From the NCBI GenBank assembly GCA_963802415.1, contig CAWDIH010000001.1:1054001-1118000 (forward strand): a stretch of 64,000 nucleotides of DNA, given 5' to 3'. Of the stretch, positions 51,031 through 60,495 are shown piece after piece; the stretch's first letter is position 1, and every line of letters begins with the position of its first letter. Made by a program: the position numbers and the translations under genes. The notes below the pieces were generated by a model. The model was not told the DNA's origin and did no database searches. It saw nothing but the letters and a program-made list of their open reading frames with translations. This DNA comes from DATAES01 sp963802415. GTDB lineage: Bacteria; Actinomycetota; Acidimicrobiia; Acidimicrobiales; JACDCH01.

Positions 51031-52899
51031 TTACGACGGGCGGATCAGGCTGAGAAGCTTGGTGGCCTCGGCGGTGATGCCCTCGGCGTCGAGGCCGAGG
51101 TCGCGGAGGATCGCGTCCGGCTTGCCCTGGGGGATGTACACGCACGGCGTACCGAGGACACGGACAGGCGGACCGACGCGGCCGTCGCTGAGCGCGTCGG
51201 CGGCGACGGAATCGGCCATAGCCGCACCCGCGCCGCCGTCGCGGATCCCGTCCTCGACCGTGATCACGAGCGGATGGCGGGCCGCGTCGGCGATCATCCG
51301 AGGGTCGAGCGGCTTGACCACCCTCGCGTCCCACACCGTCACCGAGATTCCCGCGGCCTCGAGCGCTTCCGCCGCGCCCTCAGCCGCATCGAGCATCTTG
51401 CCGACGGACAGGATGCAGATGTCCGTGCCGGTCCGGACCCTGCGAGCGTCGAGTCCGCAGCCGACCTCGTCGTCGGGCACGTTGCGCGCGTTGGTCTTCG
51501 GCCAACGGATGGCGACCGGACCGTCGACGATCTCGAGCGCGTCGCGCAACATCTGGCCGAGCTCCTGGTACGACGACGGCGCGAGGATCGTCATGCCGGG
51601 CACCCTCGACAGCAGAGCCATGTCGAGCACGCCGTGATGTGACGGTCCGTCGTCGCCCGTGATGCCGGCTCGGTCGAGACAGAAGACCACCGGCTGCGCA
51701 TGCAAGCCGACGTCGTACATGACTTGATCGATGGCACGGGTGAGGAAGGTCGAATACACGGCGACGACGGGACGCAAACCCCCCATGGCCATGCCCGCCG
51801 CGGCCGTGACCGCGTGTTGTTCGGCGATGCCAACGTCGATGAGGCGGCCGGGAAAGCGCTCACCGAACGGCAGCAGTCCGGTCGAGTCGGGCATCGCGGC
51901 GGTGATGGCCACCAGCTCAGGATGCTCCTCGCCGGCCTTGATCAAGGCCTCGGTGAACGCCGCGGTGTACGAGCCCGGTTTGGCCTCACCACCCATGTCG
52001 TGCAGGCGCTTGATGGGATCGTTCTCCGCGGGCGCGTATCCGCGGCCCTTCTGCGTCATAACGTGCACCACGATCGGTCCGTCGTATTCGGCAGCATCAC
52101 GCAGAGCGCTCTCGAGTCCGCGCACGTCGTGCCCGTCGAACGGCCCCGTGTAGCGGACGCCAAGGTCCTCGAAGAACGCGCTCGGCTCGAAATAGGCGCG
52201 CAACCCGGCGACGGCAGCTTGGAGTCCTCGCTCCATCCGGTCACCGAGCAGCGGCATCTCGCGCAGCGCCCGGTCGAGCCGGGCGCGCTGACGCACGTAT
52301 CGCGGGCTCACGCGAAGTCGGGCCACGCTCTCGGTCAGCTTCGAGACCGTCGGCGCGTAGGAACGGCCGTTGTCGTTGAGGACGATGATCGCCTTGCGCC
52401 CCGAGTGGCCCAGGTTGTTCAGACCCTCGAACGCCATGCCGCCCGTCATCGACCCGTCGCCGATCACGGCGATGACGCGGCGGTCGCCGTGATCGTCCGG
52501 TTTGCCCTCGACCGCGGTCGCGAGACCGTGGGCGTAGCTGATGATCGTCGACGCGTGACTGTTCTCGATCCAGTCGTGCTCCGACTCGGTCCTGTTCGGG
52601 TAGCCGGACAGCCCGCCCGGTTGGCGCAAGCCGGAAAAGTCCTCGCGGCGACCCGTGACGATCTTGTGGACATAAGCCTGGTGGCCGGTGTCCCACAGGA
52701 CGATGTCGCGCGGCGAGTCGAACACCCGGTGCACAGCGAGTGTCAACTCGACGGCGCCGAGGTTCGATCCGAGGTGGCCACTGCCAGCCCGGTTCACCGC
52801 TTCGACGATGAACTCGCGGATCTCGACGGCGAGATGGTCGAGCTCTGGATACGACAGCCGCCGGAGGTCCACCGGGCTGTTCACGGAGTCAAGGAGCAT
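51031..52899 (-). CDS. dxs: 1-deoxy-D-xylulose-5-phosphate synthase
   Basis: 622 residues. ThDP-binding VIGDGSMTGGMAFEGLNN, preceded by HQAYVHKIVTGR; the pyrimidine domain has DVGIAEQHAVTAAAGMA with catalytic Glu, and the transketolase C-domain closes the chain. It condenses pyruvate and glyceraldehyde 3-phosphate, the first step of the MEP isoprenoid pathway. ATG 52899 gives the usual MLLDSVNSPVDLRRLS start. The frame is open further upstream only because it merges with the neighbour's shifted frame. Confidence 0.95.
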   Translation of the reverse strand: MLLDSVNSPVDLRRLSYPELDHLAVEIREFIVEAVNRAGSGHLGSNLGAVELTLAVHRVFDSPRDIVLWDTGHQAYVHKIVTGRREDFSGLRQPGGLSGYPNRTESEHDWIENSHASTIISYAHGLATAVEGKPDDHGDRRVIAVIGDGSMTGGMAFEGLNNLGHSGRKAIIVLNDNGRSYAPTVSKLTESVARLRVSPRYVRQRARLDRALREMPLLGDRMERGLQAAVAGLRAYFEPSAFFEDLGVRYTGPFDGHDVRGLESALRDAAEYDGPIVVHVMTQKGRGYAPAENDPIKRLHDMGGEAKPGSYTAAFTEALIKAGEEHPELVAITAAMPDSTGLLPFGERFPGRLIDVGIAEQHAVTAAAGMAMGGLRPVVAVYSTFLTRAIDQVMYDVGLHAQPVVFCLDRAGITGDDGPSHHGVLDMALLSRVPGMTILAPSSYQELGQMLRDALEIVDGPVAIRWPKTNARNVPDDEVGCGLDARRVRTGTDICILSVGKMLDAAEGAAEALEAAGISVTVWDARVVKPLDPRMIADAARHPLVITVEDGIRDGGAGAAMADSVAADALSDGRVGPPVRVLGTPCVYIPQGKPDAILRDLGLDAEGITAEATKLLSLIRPS

Positions 52900-52957
52900 C
52901 TGGTCGAGACGGTAGTCGGTGCGGTGGTTCCGGACCACGCACTGTCGATCGAGCCGG

Positions 52958-53676
52958 TCAGCCCAGATGGGCTCCGAACCAGGCGAGGGTCCGTCGCCAT
53001 GCGTCCGCGGCTGCGCCGGGGTTGTATGACGGACGCTGGTCGCAGTTGAACCCGTGTTGCGCGCCCGGGTACCGGACGACCTCGTGCGCGACAGGTGCCT
53101 TCTCGTCGAGCGTCGAGCGAAGACGCTCGACGTCGTCGACCGGGATCGACTCGTCGGCGTCGCCGAACAATCCGAGCCATGGCGTCTGCATCGTGGCGGA
53201 CTCGTCGATGAGCGCGGGGAACTGGGGAAGCGCGGAGTCACGATGCCTCCGCCGTAGAAGCCCACTCCGGCTCCGAGCGCGCGGCGAACGGACGCGAGGA
53301 ACGTGATCCGGCCTCCGAAGCAGAACCCGACGATACCGATGCGTTCGTCGCCGATCCCCGCCTCGTGCAAGTGCGCGCGAGCCGCGTCGATGTCAGCGAG
53401 CAGGCCGTCGTCGGTCAACCCCTCGAAGAGCGGCAGCACCTTGCTGAAGTCGTCGTACGGCGCGGTGCCGCCACCCGATCGGTGGAAAACGTCGAGTCCG
53501 AGGCCGACATGGCCGGCCTCGGCGACGCGCTCGGCGATGCTCTCGATGTGGTCGTTCAAACCGAACGCCTCCGGGATGACGATGACCGCGCTCGCCGACG
53601 TACCGCTCGCCGGTGTCGCCTCGTATGTGCGCATGGGACCGTCGGAAGTGGTGAGTGTCACATCGCGTTCGGGCAT
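52958..53676 (-). pseudogene. Dienelactone hydrolase family protein, homopolymer frameshift
   Basis: AVIVIPEAFGLNDHI, the nucleophile motif IGIVGFCFGGRITF (Cys) and GVGFYGGGI read from ATG 53676. At 53224-53227 a run of four C (coding strand) breaks the frame. One more C would continue QFPALIDESAT and LGLFGDADESIPVDD, ending YPGAQHGFNCD (Asp and His of the triad). The protein would be ~239 residues. DLH enzymes hydrolyse dienelactones or other small esters. A homopolymer miscall is the likely cause. Confidence 0.82.
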
Positions 53677-53696
53677 GGTCCGACAATAGGGTTGCG

Positions 53697-54818
53697 ATGG
53701 TGTCGAGGGTCGACGAGGACGGCCGGGCGTCGATTCGCTTTCAGCGTGACGGCAAGGCCACGAGTCCGATGTATCGCCACTTGCTCGCGCTGACGTACGA
53801 AGACGTCGAGCGTGATGGTCCGTGCGCGTATGTGCTGGCGAACGCGCCGGCTGACGTGAATCCGATCTTCGAGGCGATGCCGTTGCGCTTTCTCGGCGGA
53901 CTCCATCGCATCGTGCTCGAAGGCAGGGCCCCGGATCTCGCCGTGTTCTACCCGTCGGTGGGCGGTCACTTCGCGCCGGATCTCCCAGGCGTCATCGACC
54001 GACGCTTTCTGGCTGCGGTGGAGGAGCATCGCGACGAGCTGATCGAGTCGCTCACACGCGGTCTGCAGACGAACGAAGTCGGACGGTGCGCGGCCCTCCT
54101 CCTCGGCTTCCTGGCGGTCGTCCGCGAGACCGCGCTTCCGTTACGCGTGCTCGAGCTCGGTGCGAGTGCTGGCCTGAACCTTCGCTGGGATCGCTACCGC
54201 TACGAGGGCGGCGCCGAAGGAGAAGCATGGGGCGATCCTGCGTCGCCGCTTCGGTTCGAGGGCGTCTACCTCGAGCCGCTCCCGCACCTCGACGTCGATG
54301 CGGTCGTGGCCGAGCGAGCCGGATGTGACCGTGATCCGATCGACGCGACGACGGAGGACGGTGCGTTGACCTTGCGATCGTTCGTCTGGCCCGACCAGCT
54401 CGACCGGTTGGCCGCGCTCGACGCCGCCCTCGCGTTGGCCGCGTCTGTTCCGGTGTCCGTCGAGCGAGCCGATGCCGGCGACTGGGTCGAGGCGCAGTTG
54501 TCGGTTCCCCGTCTTGACGTCGCGACGGTCGTCTACCACTCCATCGTGTGGCAGTACCTCTCGTCGGAGAAGCGTTCCCGAGTACAGCACGCGATTGAAC
54601 GCGCCGGCGCGGTGGCCACCGACGGCGCGCCCGTCGCGTGGGTGCGGATGGAAGCAGGCCGCGATCCGAGGAAGAGCGCCGAAGTGCGGGTCACCTGGTG
54701 GCCGGACGGTCGTGAGCGGGTCGTCGCGCGGACGGGGTATCACGGCCGTCCGGTCCGCTCGATTCCGGACGTGCAGGCGCCTGCGCCCATGGATGTCGGG
54801 CGTCCCACCAGTTGGTGA
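53697..54818 (+). CDS. DUF2332 family protein
   Basis: 373 residues of an actinobacterial family of unknown function. It has a methyltransferase-like patch (LPLRVLELGASAGLNLRWDRYRY), and VVYHSIVWQYLS and WVRMEAGRDPRKSAEVRVTWWP near the end. I start at ATG 53697, just past the divergent gene's start. Its last 128 bases overlap the 3' end of the convergent PAP2 gene. Confidence 0.82.
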   Translation: MVSRVDEDGRASIRFQRDGKATSPMYRHLLALTYEDVERDGPCAYVLANAPADVNPIFEAMPLRFLGGLHRIVLEGRAPDLAVFYPSVGGHFAPDLPGVIDRRFLAAVEEHRDELIESLTRGLQTNEVGRCAALLLGFLAVVRETALPLRVLELGASAGLNLRWDRYRYEGGAEGEAWGDPASPLRFEGVYLEPLPHLDVDAVVAERAGCDRDPIDATTEDGALTLRSFVWPDQLDRLAALDAALALAASVPVSVERADAGDWVEAQLSVPRLDVATVVYHSIVWQYLSSEKRSRVQHAIERAGAVATDGAPVAWVRMEAGRDPRKSAEVRVTWWPDGRERVVARTGYHGRPVRSIPDVQAPAPMDVGRPTSW

Positions 54819-55599
54819 CGCGACTGGCGATGAAGAAGCCGATTGCCAAGATGACGACACCTATGAGCGCGTCGAGCCAGTAGTGGTTGGCAGTGACGAC
54901 GATGCAGAAGAACGTCGCCAGCGGGTCGAGCACGATCAGCGCGCGTATCCATCCTCGGCGAACAAGGGGCAGCAGCACGAGCATGCTCCACACCGCCCAT
55001 GCCATGTGGAGGCTGGGCATGGCCGCGTACTGGTTCGAGAGCGTCTTGAGGCTGCCGGAGTCGAATGACCAGAACGTCGGATACTCCTGAAGCGTGTCCA
55101 CGAAGCCGAAATGTTCGGAGACCATCGAGGCCGGCGGGCCGTATTCCTCGACGGGCTTGTCGAGCAAGCGCGGTGGCATCAGCGAGAAAGCGGCGAAGCC
55201 GAGGAGCGCAAGCAGCGTGGTGAACGCGAGCGTGTTGCGCCAGCGCGGATAGCGCGCTGGATCGCGGAAGAACAGCAACACGAGCGCGCCTGCGGTGACC
55301 ACGAAGTGTGCCGTGCCGTAGAAGACATTCCAGAACTGAATGAACCCGTGTTCCGGTAGGCCGAGATACCAGGACTGGAGCCGCTGCTCGAAGAACAGCC
55401 GCAGGTTCCGCTCGAGATCGATGACGTCCAATGCGTGGCCGTACGCGATGCCGTTCGCATGGCCGGGCGCGCCGCCGGCCGATCCGAAGCGGTTCCGTAC
55501 GGTCGAGTACACGAAGTAGACCGCGACGATGTAGATGACCTCGCGGTAGATCGGCCGGCGTTTGGGTGCTGCTTCAGGTGGCGCGGCGACGTCGCTCAC
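54691..55599 (-). CDS. PAP2/AUR1-like membrane phosphatase
   Basis: 302 residues, six membrane helices. Motifs: MPPRLLDK region, the PAP2 signature AAMPSLHMAWAVW and NHYWLDALIGV, as in inositol-phosphotransferase/AUR1-like enzymes that work on phospholipid headgroups. A polar C-terminal tail of ~40 residues lies in the 128-base overlap with the convergent DUF2332 gene. A shorter true C-terminus is possible. Overlaps the upstream gene by ATGA. Confidence 0.85.
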   Translation of the reverse strand: MSDVAAPPEAAPKRRPIYREVIYIVAVYFVYSTVRNRFGSAGGAPGHANGIAYGHALDVIDLERNLRLFFEQRLQSWYLGLPEHGFIQFWNVFYGTAHFVVTAGALVLLFFRDPARYPRWRNTLAFTTLLALLGFAAFSLMPPRLLDKPVEEYGPPASMVSEHFGFVDTLQEYPTFWSFDSGSLKTLSNQYAAMPSLHMAWAVWSMLVLLPLVRRGWIRALIVLDPLATFFCIVVTANHYWLDALIGVVILAIGFFIASRVTNWWDARHPWAQAPARPESSGPDGRDTPSARRPAHDRPATR

Positions 55600-56618
55600 G
55601 CAGCGACGGTGCGCTGCCCACGACCTCCGACGGCGAAAGCAGGCGCGCCGAGAAGGCTGACCGCGACGTTGAGCAGGTACAGCAGCAGCCCGAGTGCGAT
55701 CGCTTGCTCTGTCGGCACGCCGAGCGGCGTGAGGAACAACACGAACGCACCCTCACGCACGCCGAGCCCCGAGATCGAGATCGGCAGGACCTGGGCGATG
55801 AGCACCGCTGGGAAGAACGCCAGCAGTGCCGTCGGGCCGACGGCCACGCTCATCCCGACTGCCTTTGCGGCCATCAACGCCGCGAGCACAAGAACGAGTT
55901 GGTAGGCGAAGCCGACGACGAGCACGTTGATCGCGGCCGCGGGATGTCGACGGAGCCGCGCCATTCCAAGGTGCAGTGCGGCCGCGAACCGCCGCCAACC
56001 TTCGCTGCCGGTGACCTTCGAACCGAACCGATGGCTGGCGACGCCGAGCAGAACCGCGCCGAGGGCCACGAGTGTGCCGACGCTCAGCGCGACCGCGACC
56101 CGGGTGGCGTTTCCGAGGTGGCGCAAACCGGGGTTGACGAGCAGACCGACGAGCGTGATCACCGGAAGGACGAGCCAGCCGGTCAGGCGTTCGAGCACGA
56201 CCGAGGCGAAGGATGCCGCGGACTCGCCGTTCTCCTTCGACAGCCGTGACACGCGCAGCACGTCGCCACCGATCGTGGTCGGCAGCACGTTCGACACGAA
56301 CAACCCGGCCAGGTTGTAGGACAGCAGCCGTCGCAGCTTGGCGTCCTGTCCGAGCGCGGACAGCACCGTGCGCCAGCGCAGCGTCGACAGCACGAGGCCC
56401 GCGAGCGTCAGAGCGGCTGCGAGCGCGAGGAACAGCGCGGTGTCCGTGTTCCAATCGGGCAGGAGCTGCTCGACGCTGAACCGCGGGACGCGCCACAGGA
56501 GCACGCCGAGCATTACGACGCTGATCACGAGGCGGAGGACGAGCACCCACCAGCGGCGCGGCGCGGCGATGGGGACCTCGCTCGCCCCCTCATCCTGGAA
56601 GGTCGCCTGGCCCACCAC
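55596..56618 (-). CDS. Lysylphosphatidylglycerol-synthase-type membrane protein (UPF0104)
   Basis: 340 residues, eight or nine membrane helices. Conserved NLAGLFVSNVLPTTIGGDVLRVSRL and the late PISISGLGVREGAFVLFL are typical of the flippase part of MprF-like proteins. No aminoacyltransferase domain is present, so it probably moves or binds a lipid. Operon with the PAP2/AUR1-like gene suggests a common glycolipid or phospholipid pathway. Confidence 0.85.
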   Translation of the reverse strand: MVGQATFQDEGASEVPIAAPRRWWVLVLRLVISVVMLGVLLWRVPRFSVEQLLPDWNTDTALFLALAAALTLAGLVLSTLRWRTVLSALGQDAKLRRLLSYNLAGLFVSNVLPTTIGGDVLRVSRLSKENGESAASFASVVLERLTGWLVLPVITLVGLLVNPGLRHLGNATRVAVALSVGTLVALGAVLLGVASHRFGSKVTGSEGWRRFAAALHLGMARLRRHPAAAINVLVVGFAYQLVLVLAALMAAKAVGMSVAVGPTALLAFFPAVLIAQVLPISISGLGVREGAFVLFLTPLGVPTEQAIALGLLLYLLNVAVSLLGAPAFAVGGRGQRTVAA

Positions 56619-56765
56619 CCCCCTTTCCGTCGCAGTGCCACTGTAGGTGACCGCAAGGTTCAGGAACCCTTCGCTACGCTCGGTCCCCGAACCGCCGAGT
56701 CTACGGGCGGCGAGGCGGATTCTCGGTCACCTTCGACCCTGAAATGCCTAACAAGTCGAGGGGTC

Positions 56766-57674
56766 ATGCGTCACAAGACGGGATGGGTGGTCGCCGCGGT
56801 AGCACTCGCGCTCTCGGCGTGTGGCGGCGGCAGTGGCGGCGGCAGTGGCGGCGGACAGAACGTTGCGGCCGTCGCGACGCCAACGGGTCTGATCAACGCT
56901 GCGACGCACACGGCCGAAGCAAGGACGGGACATGTCGAGATGTCGATCGACACCGTCGCGAACGGTCAGGAGACGCACTTCGGTGCGACGGGTGCGTTCG
57001 ACGCTGAACGACATCTGTTCTCGATGTCTCTTGATCTGTCGTCGCTGCTGGCGGCTTCATTGCACGCGCCGCCGACCAACGGCGGGAACTCGTCGACCTC
57101 GCAGCTCGGCTCGACCGCGAACGTCGTCGCCACAGACGACGTGGTGTACCTCGACTTCCCGTTGTTCGCTCGGCTCGTCGGTGTGAAGACGCAGTGGATG
57201 AGCGTCCCAGCGAGCACGGGTGCGTCGACGTTCGAGGTCGCTGATCCGTCGGCGTTCCTCGACTTCCTGCACGGGACCGCAGGTGCGGTCACCGACATGG
57301 GTCGCGAGCAGATCCGTGGTGTCGATACGACCCACCTCCATGCGACGGTCAAGCTCCGTGATGCGTTGAACAGCGCGACTGGCGCCCAGCGCGACCGCCT
57401 GCAGCGTGCCATCGATCAGCTGGGCGACACCGGGACCTCACTGGTCGACGCCGAGGTGCCGACGGATGTGTTCATCGACGACAACGGCATGGTCCGCGAG
57501 ATCGTCTTCGACTTCTCGGTTCCCGACAGTTCGGAGTCGGCGGCCTCGAAGGCCACGCTCACTGTCGACCTGTTCGACTTCGGGACCGACGTCGGGATCA
57601 ACCCGCCGCCGCCCGATCAGGTCACCGACGTGACCTCCAAGCTGGCGCAGCTGGCGCACCCGCCAGGCGGCTGA
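56766..57674 (+). CDS. LppX/LprG-like lipoprotein
   Basis: 302 residues. Lipobox ALSAC with lipidated Cys19, followed by a Gly/Ser-rich linker. The mature part is beta-rich (GHVEMSIDTVANGQETHFGATGAFDAERH, VTDMGREQIRGVDTTHLHATV) like the LppX/LprAFG fold that carries lipids across the mycobacterial envelope. It is exported and membrane-anchored. The upstream 147 bases likely hold its promoter; I cannot place it. Confidence 0.83.
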   Translation: MRHKTGWVVAAVALALSACGGGSGGGSGGGQNVAAVATPTGLINAATHTAEARTGHVEMSIDTVANGQETHFGATGAFDAERHLFSMSLDLSSLLAASLHAPPTNGGNSSTSQLGSTANVVATDDVVYLDFPLFARLVGVKTQWMSVPASTGASTFEVADPSAFLDFLHGTAGAVTDMGREQIRGVDTTHLHATVKLRDALNSATGAQRDRLQRAIDQLGDTGTSLVDAEVPTDVFIDDNGMVREIVFDFSVPDSSESAASKATLTVDLFDFGTDVGINPPPPDQVTDVTSKLAQLAHPPGG

Positions 57675-58015
57675 CTCGCACGAGCGGACGGTCGGACGGT
57701 CGCCCTCCGACGACGTCCCGCTGCGTTCGCCTTCGCGCTGCGCGCACATTGTCGGCTGAGCCACCGAAACGCGTAGCTCAGCAGACACAGACCTCGTCGT
57801 CGCGCGTCTGTGTCCTCTCGACCACGGATTCGGTGGCCCAGTCGACACAGACGCCGAGGCGACGACTCTGTGTCGACTCAGCCACCTGTTTCCGTGGCTG
57901 AATCGACAATGTGCGCGCGGATGCGGCCTGTCCCGTTGCCGCCCATGCGCTCGAGTCCTCCCGTGGGGCGACGCTCGCCCCGCGGCCACCGGGCCTTGCG
58001 GGCTAGAACGTCGCC
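57675..58015. other. Gap between lipoprotein and hydrolase genes
   Basis: 341 bases largely occupied by the repeat at 57741-57918. The ~95 bases after it must contain the promoter of the hydrolase operon. No other gene seen. Confidence 0.5.
57741..57918. repeat. Composite palindromic repeat, copy 3 (fullest copy)
   Basis: Three palindromic units bounded on both sides by inverted ends, CGCGCACATTGTCG at left and CGACAATGTGCGCG at right. Inner junctions are ACACAGAC-spacer-GTCTGTGT, with spacers of 13 and about 12 bases. Units are mutated relative to each other (for example CCGAAACGCGTAGC versus CCACCTGTTTCCGTGG). This copy shows the symmetrical architecture of the family. Confidence 0.87.
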
Positions 58016-58870
58016 ATGAAGGTGAGCGACGTCCCACTCAGCACCGGACTGCACATGCAGGTGGCAGAGTCCGGAGGCGGCGGCCGCCCGCTGCTGCTGA
58101 TCCACGGTTTCACCGGCGCGAAGGAGGACTTCACCGACTGGCTCGACCCCTTGGCCGAGCTCGGTTGGCATGCGGTCGCCATCGACAACCGTGGTCACGG
58201 TGCAAGTGAGAAGCCGAGCGACAAGCGCGAGTACTCCTTCGACCTGCTGACGGCGGATGCGCTGGCGCTCGCTGACGATCGGTGGGGAGCAGGCTCACGG
58301 TTCGTGCTGCTCGGCCATTCGATGGGCGGCATGGTCGCGCAGGTCATGGCCATGCAAGCCGCTGATCGCCTCGACGGCCTGGTGCTCATGGACACCGGCC
58401 ACGGTCGTCTGTCCTTCGTCGATCGCGAGCAGGTGACGAAGGTCGTCTCCATCGTGGAGGACCGCGGCATCGACGGCCTGGCCGATCTGATGGCCGAACG
58501 CGAATCGCCGTTGTCCACGCCCGCGCACGAACGCCTGCTCTCGGAGCGCGAGGGCTACGCGGAGTTCGGCGAGCGCAAGCTGCGCGCAACCGCTTCAGCG
58601 GCGTACGCGGGGATGTTGACTGCGATGGTCGACGCGACTGACCGGCTCGACGCGCTGCGCACGCTGTCGGTGCAGACGCTCGTGATCGTCGGCGAGCAGG
58701 ACGCGCCCTTGCTCGCGCAGTCGCGCAACCTGGCCGAGGCGATTCCGGGAGCGGAGCTCGCCGTCATCACGGATGCCGGACACAGCCCGCAGTTCGAGAA
58801 CACGGACGCGTGGTGGAAGGCGCTGACCGACTTCCTCGGGTCACTTTCGAACGGTGCGGCGCGCGCATGA
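58016..58870 (+). CDS. Alpha/beta hydrolase
   Basis: 284 residues. LLLIHGFTGAKEDFTDW (oxyanion loop), nucleophile motif VLLGHSMGGMVA, acid Asp near VIVGEQDAPL, and His in ITDAGHSPQFE. It is a serine hydrolase of unassigned substrate, first gene of an ATGA-linked operon with a ThDP enzyme and a SnoaL-like protein, so it may hydrolyse a thioester or ester product of the same pathway. Confidence 0.88.
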   Translation: MKVSDVPLSTGLHMQVAESGGGGRPLLLIHGFTGAKEDFTDWLDPLAELGWHAVAIDNRGHGASEKPSDKREYSFDLLTADALALADDRWGAGSRFVLLGHSMGGMVAQVMAMQAADRLDGLVLMDTGHGRLSFVDREQVTKVVSIVEDRGIDGLADLMAERESPLSTPAHERLLSEREGYAEFGERKLRATASAAYAGMLTAMVDATDRLDALRTLSVQTLVIVGEQDAPLLAQSRNLAEAIPGAELAVITDAGHSPQFENTDAWWKALTDFLGSLSNGAARA

Positions 58871-60495
58871 CCGAGGTGAAGGGGCACGGCGGTGAGCTCG
58901 CGCTCGCGGCGCTCGCGAACCACGGCATCGACAAGCTGTTCACCCTGTCCGGCGGTCACATTTTCCCGTTCTACGACGCGGCGGTGAAGGGAACGACCGG
59001 CGACTGGCGAATCATCGATGTTCGCCATGAGCAGACGGCGACATTCGCAGCGGAGGCGACCGCCAAACTGACGCGCCGCCCCGGTGTCGCCGTGCTGACC
59101 GCAGGTCCAGGCGTGACGAACGGTGTGTCGGCAGTAACGACCGCGCACTTCAACGGGTCGCCTCTCGTCGTGCTCGGTGGTAGGGCGCCCCAGAACCGCT
59201 GGGGCGCGGGGTCGTTGCAGGAGTTCGACCACGTTCCGGTGCTGGCGTCGATCACGAAGAGGTCGACGACGGCCACCGACGTGAGCCAGATCGGTGTCCT
59301 CGTCGACGAGCTCGTGCGCGACGCGATGACGCCGCATCGTGGTCCGGTCTTCTGTGACTTCCCGTTGGATGTGGTGTTCCGCCACGGCGAAGGCGACGTG
59401 CCCGTCGGTTCGGGACCGACGATCGTCGAACCGGATGCGGACGAGGTGAAGCGCGCAGCGTCGATGATCGCGAACGCCGAGCGTCCGGCGTTGATCGCCG
59501 GCACTGACGTGTATTTCGCGAGCGCGTGGCCGGCGTTACGAGCCGCGGTCGAGACCATGCGCGTACCCGTGTTCGCGAACGGCCTCGGCCGGGGCTGCCT
59601 GCCCGCAGACCACGAGCTCGCGTTCTCGCGCACACGCGGGTTGCTCAAGACCGACGCCGACGTCGTGGTCGTGGTCGGCGCACCGCTCGACTTCCGTCTC
59701 TCGTTCGGGGCGTTCGGTGATGCGGCCGTTGTCCACGTCGTCGACAATCCGTCCGAACGTGCAGGGCACATGACACCTTCCGTGTCACCAGCCGGCGACC
59801 TCGAGAGCATCCTGCGGGCGTTCGCCGAATGGTCCGGCTCCGTTGCCGACCACGAACCATGGATCACTCGGCTGCGCGACGTCGAGTCGGCGGCGGCCGC
59901 CGGCGAGGTCGCCTCGCTCGAGGCCGACAGCGATCCGATCAAGCCGACCCGCGTCTACGGCGAACTGCGCCGCCGGCTCGATCGGGACGCGGTCGTCGTG
60001 TGCGACGGCGGGGACTTCGTGTCGTACGCCGGCAAGTACGTGGAGTCGTACGAGCCCGGATGCTGGCTCGATCCCGGCCCGTACGGCTGCCTCGGTACCG
60101 GCATGGGGTATGCGATCGCGGCTCGGCTGGCGCATCCGGGTCGTCAAGTGGTCGTGATGCTCGGCGACGGTGCTGCGGGGTTCTCGTTGATGGACGCCGA
60201 CTCGCTCGTACGCCACAACCTCCCCGTGCTGGTCGTGGTGGGCAACAACGGGATCTGGGGGCTCGAGAAGCATCCGATGCAGGCGATCTACGGGTATGAC
60301 GTCGCCGCCGATCTCCAAGCGGGCTGTAGGTACGACGAGGTCGTGAAAGCGCTCGGCGGCGCCGGTGAGGTCGTGTCCTCAGCGAAGGACCTCGGCTCTG
60401 CCCTCGACCGCGGCCTCGCTGCGGGCGTGCCGTACGTCGTGAACGTGCTGACCGATCCTTCGGACCAATACCCGAGGACGTCGAACCTCGGGTGA
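58867..60495 (+). CDS. Thiamine-diphosphate-dependent enzyme (acetolactate synthase/2-hydroxyacyl-CoA lyase-like)
   Basis: 542 residues with the three-domain AHAS-like fold. The catalytic Glu is in VRHEQTATFAAEATAKL. The ThDP/Mg motif is MLGDGAAGFSLMDADSLVRHNLPVLVVVGNN. The central domain reads GLGRGCLPADHELAFS, as in oxalyl- and 2-hydroxyacyl-CoA lyases. Substrate uncertain: it could cleave a 2-hydroxyacyl-CoA or make an acetoin-like product. Overlaps both operon neighbours. Confidence 0.87.
   Translation: MTEVKGHGGELALAALANHGIDKLFTLSGGHIFPFYDAAVKGTTGDWRIIDVRHEQTATFAAEATAKLTRRPGVAVLTAGPGVTNGVSAVTTAHFNGSPLVVLGGRAPQNRWGAGSLQEFDHVPVLASITKRSTTATDVSQIGVLVDELVRDAMTPHRGPVFCDFPLDVVFRHGEGDVPVGSGPTIVEPDADEVKRAASMIANAERPALIAGTDVYFASAWPALRAAVETMRVPVFANGLGRGCLPADHELAFSRTRGLLKTDADVVVVVGAPLDFRLSFGAFGDAAVVHVVDNPSERAGHMTPSVSPAGDLESILRAFAEWSGSVADHEPWITRLRDVESAAAAGEVASLEADSDPIKPTRVYGELRRRLDRDAVVVCDGGDFVSYAGKYVESYEPGCWLDPGPYGCLGTGMGYAIAARLAHPGRQVVVMLGDGAAGFSLMDADSLVRHNLPVLVVVGNNGIWGLEKHPMQAIYGYDVAADLQAGCRYDEVVKALGGAGEVVSSAKDLGSALDRGLAAGVPYVVNVLTDPSDQYPRTSNLG

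Noticed and set aside
51031..53676. 881-residue dienelactone hydrolase-DXS fusion
   Set aside because: The apparent fusion arises from the frameshift in the hydrolase gene; the joining stretch is nonsense, and each protein has its own normal start or end.
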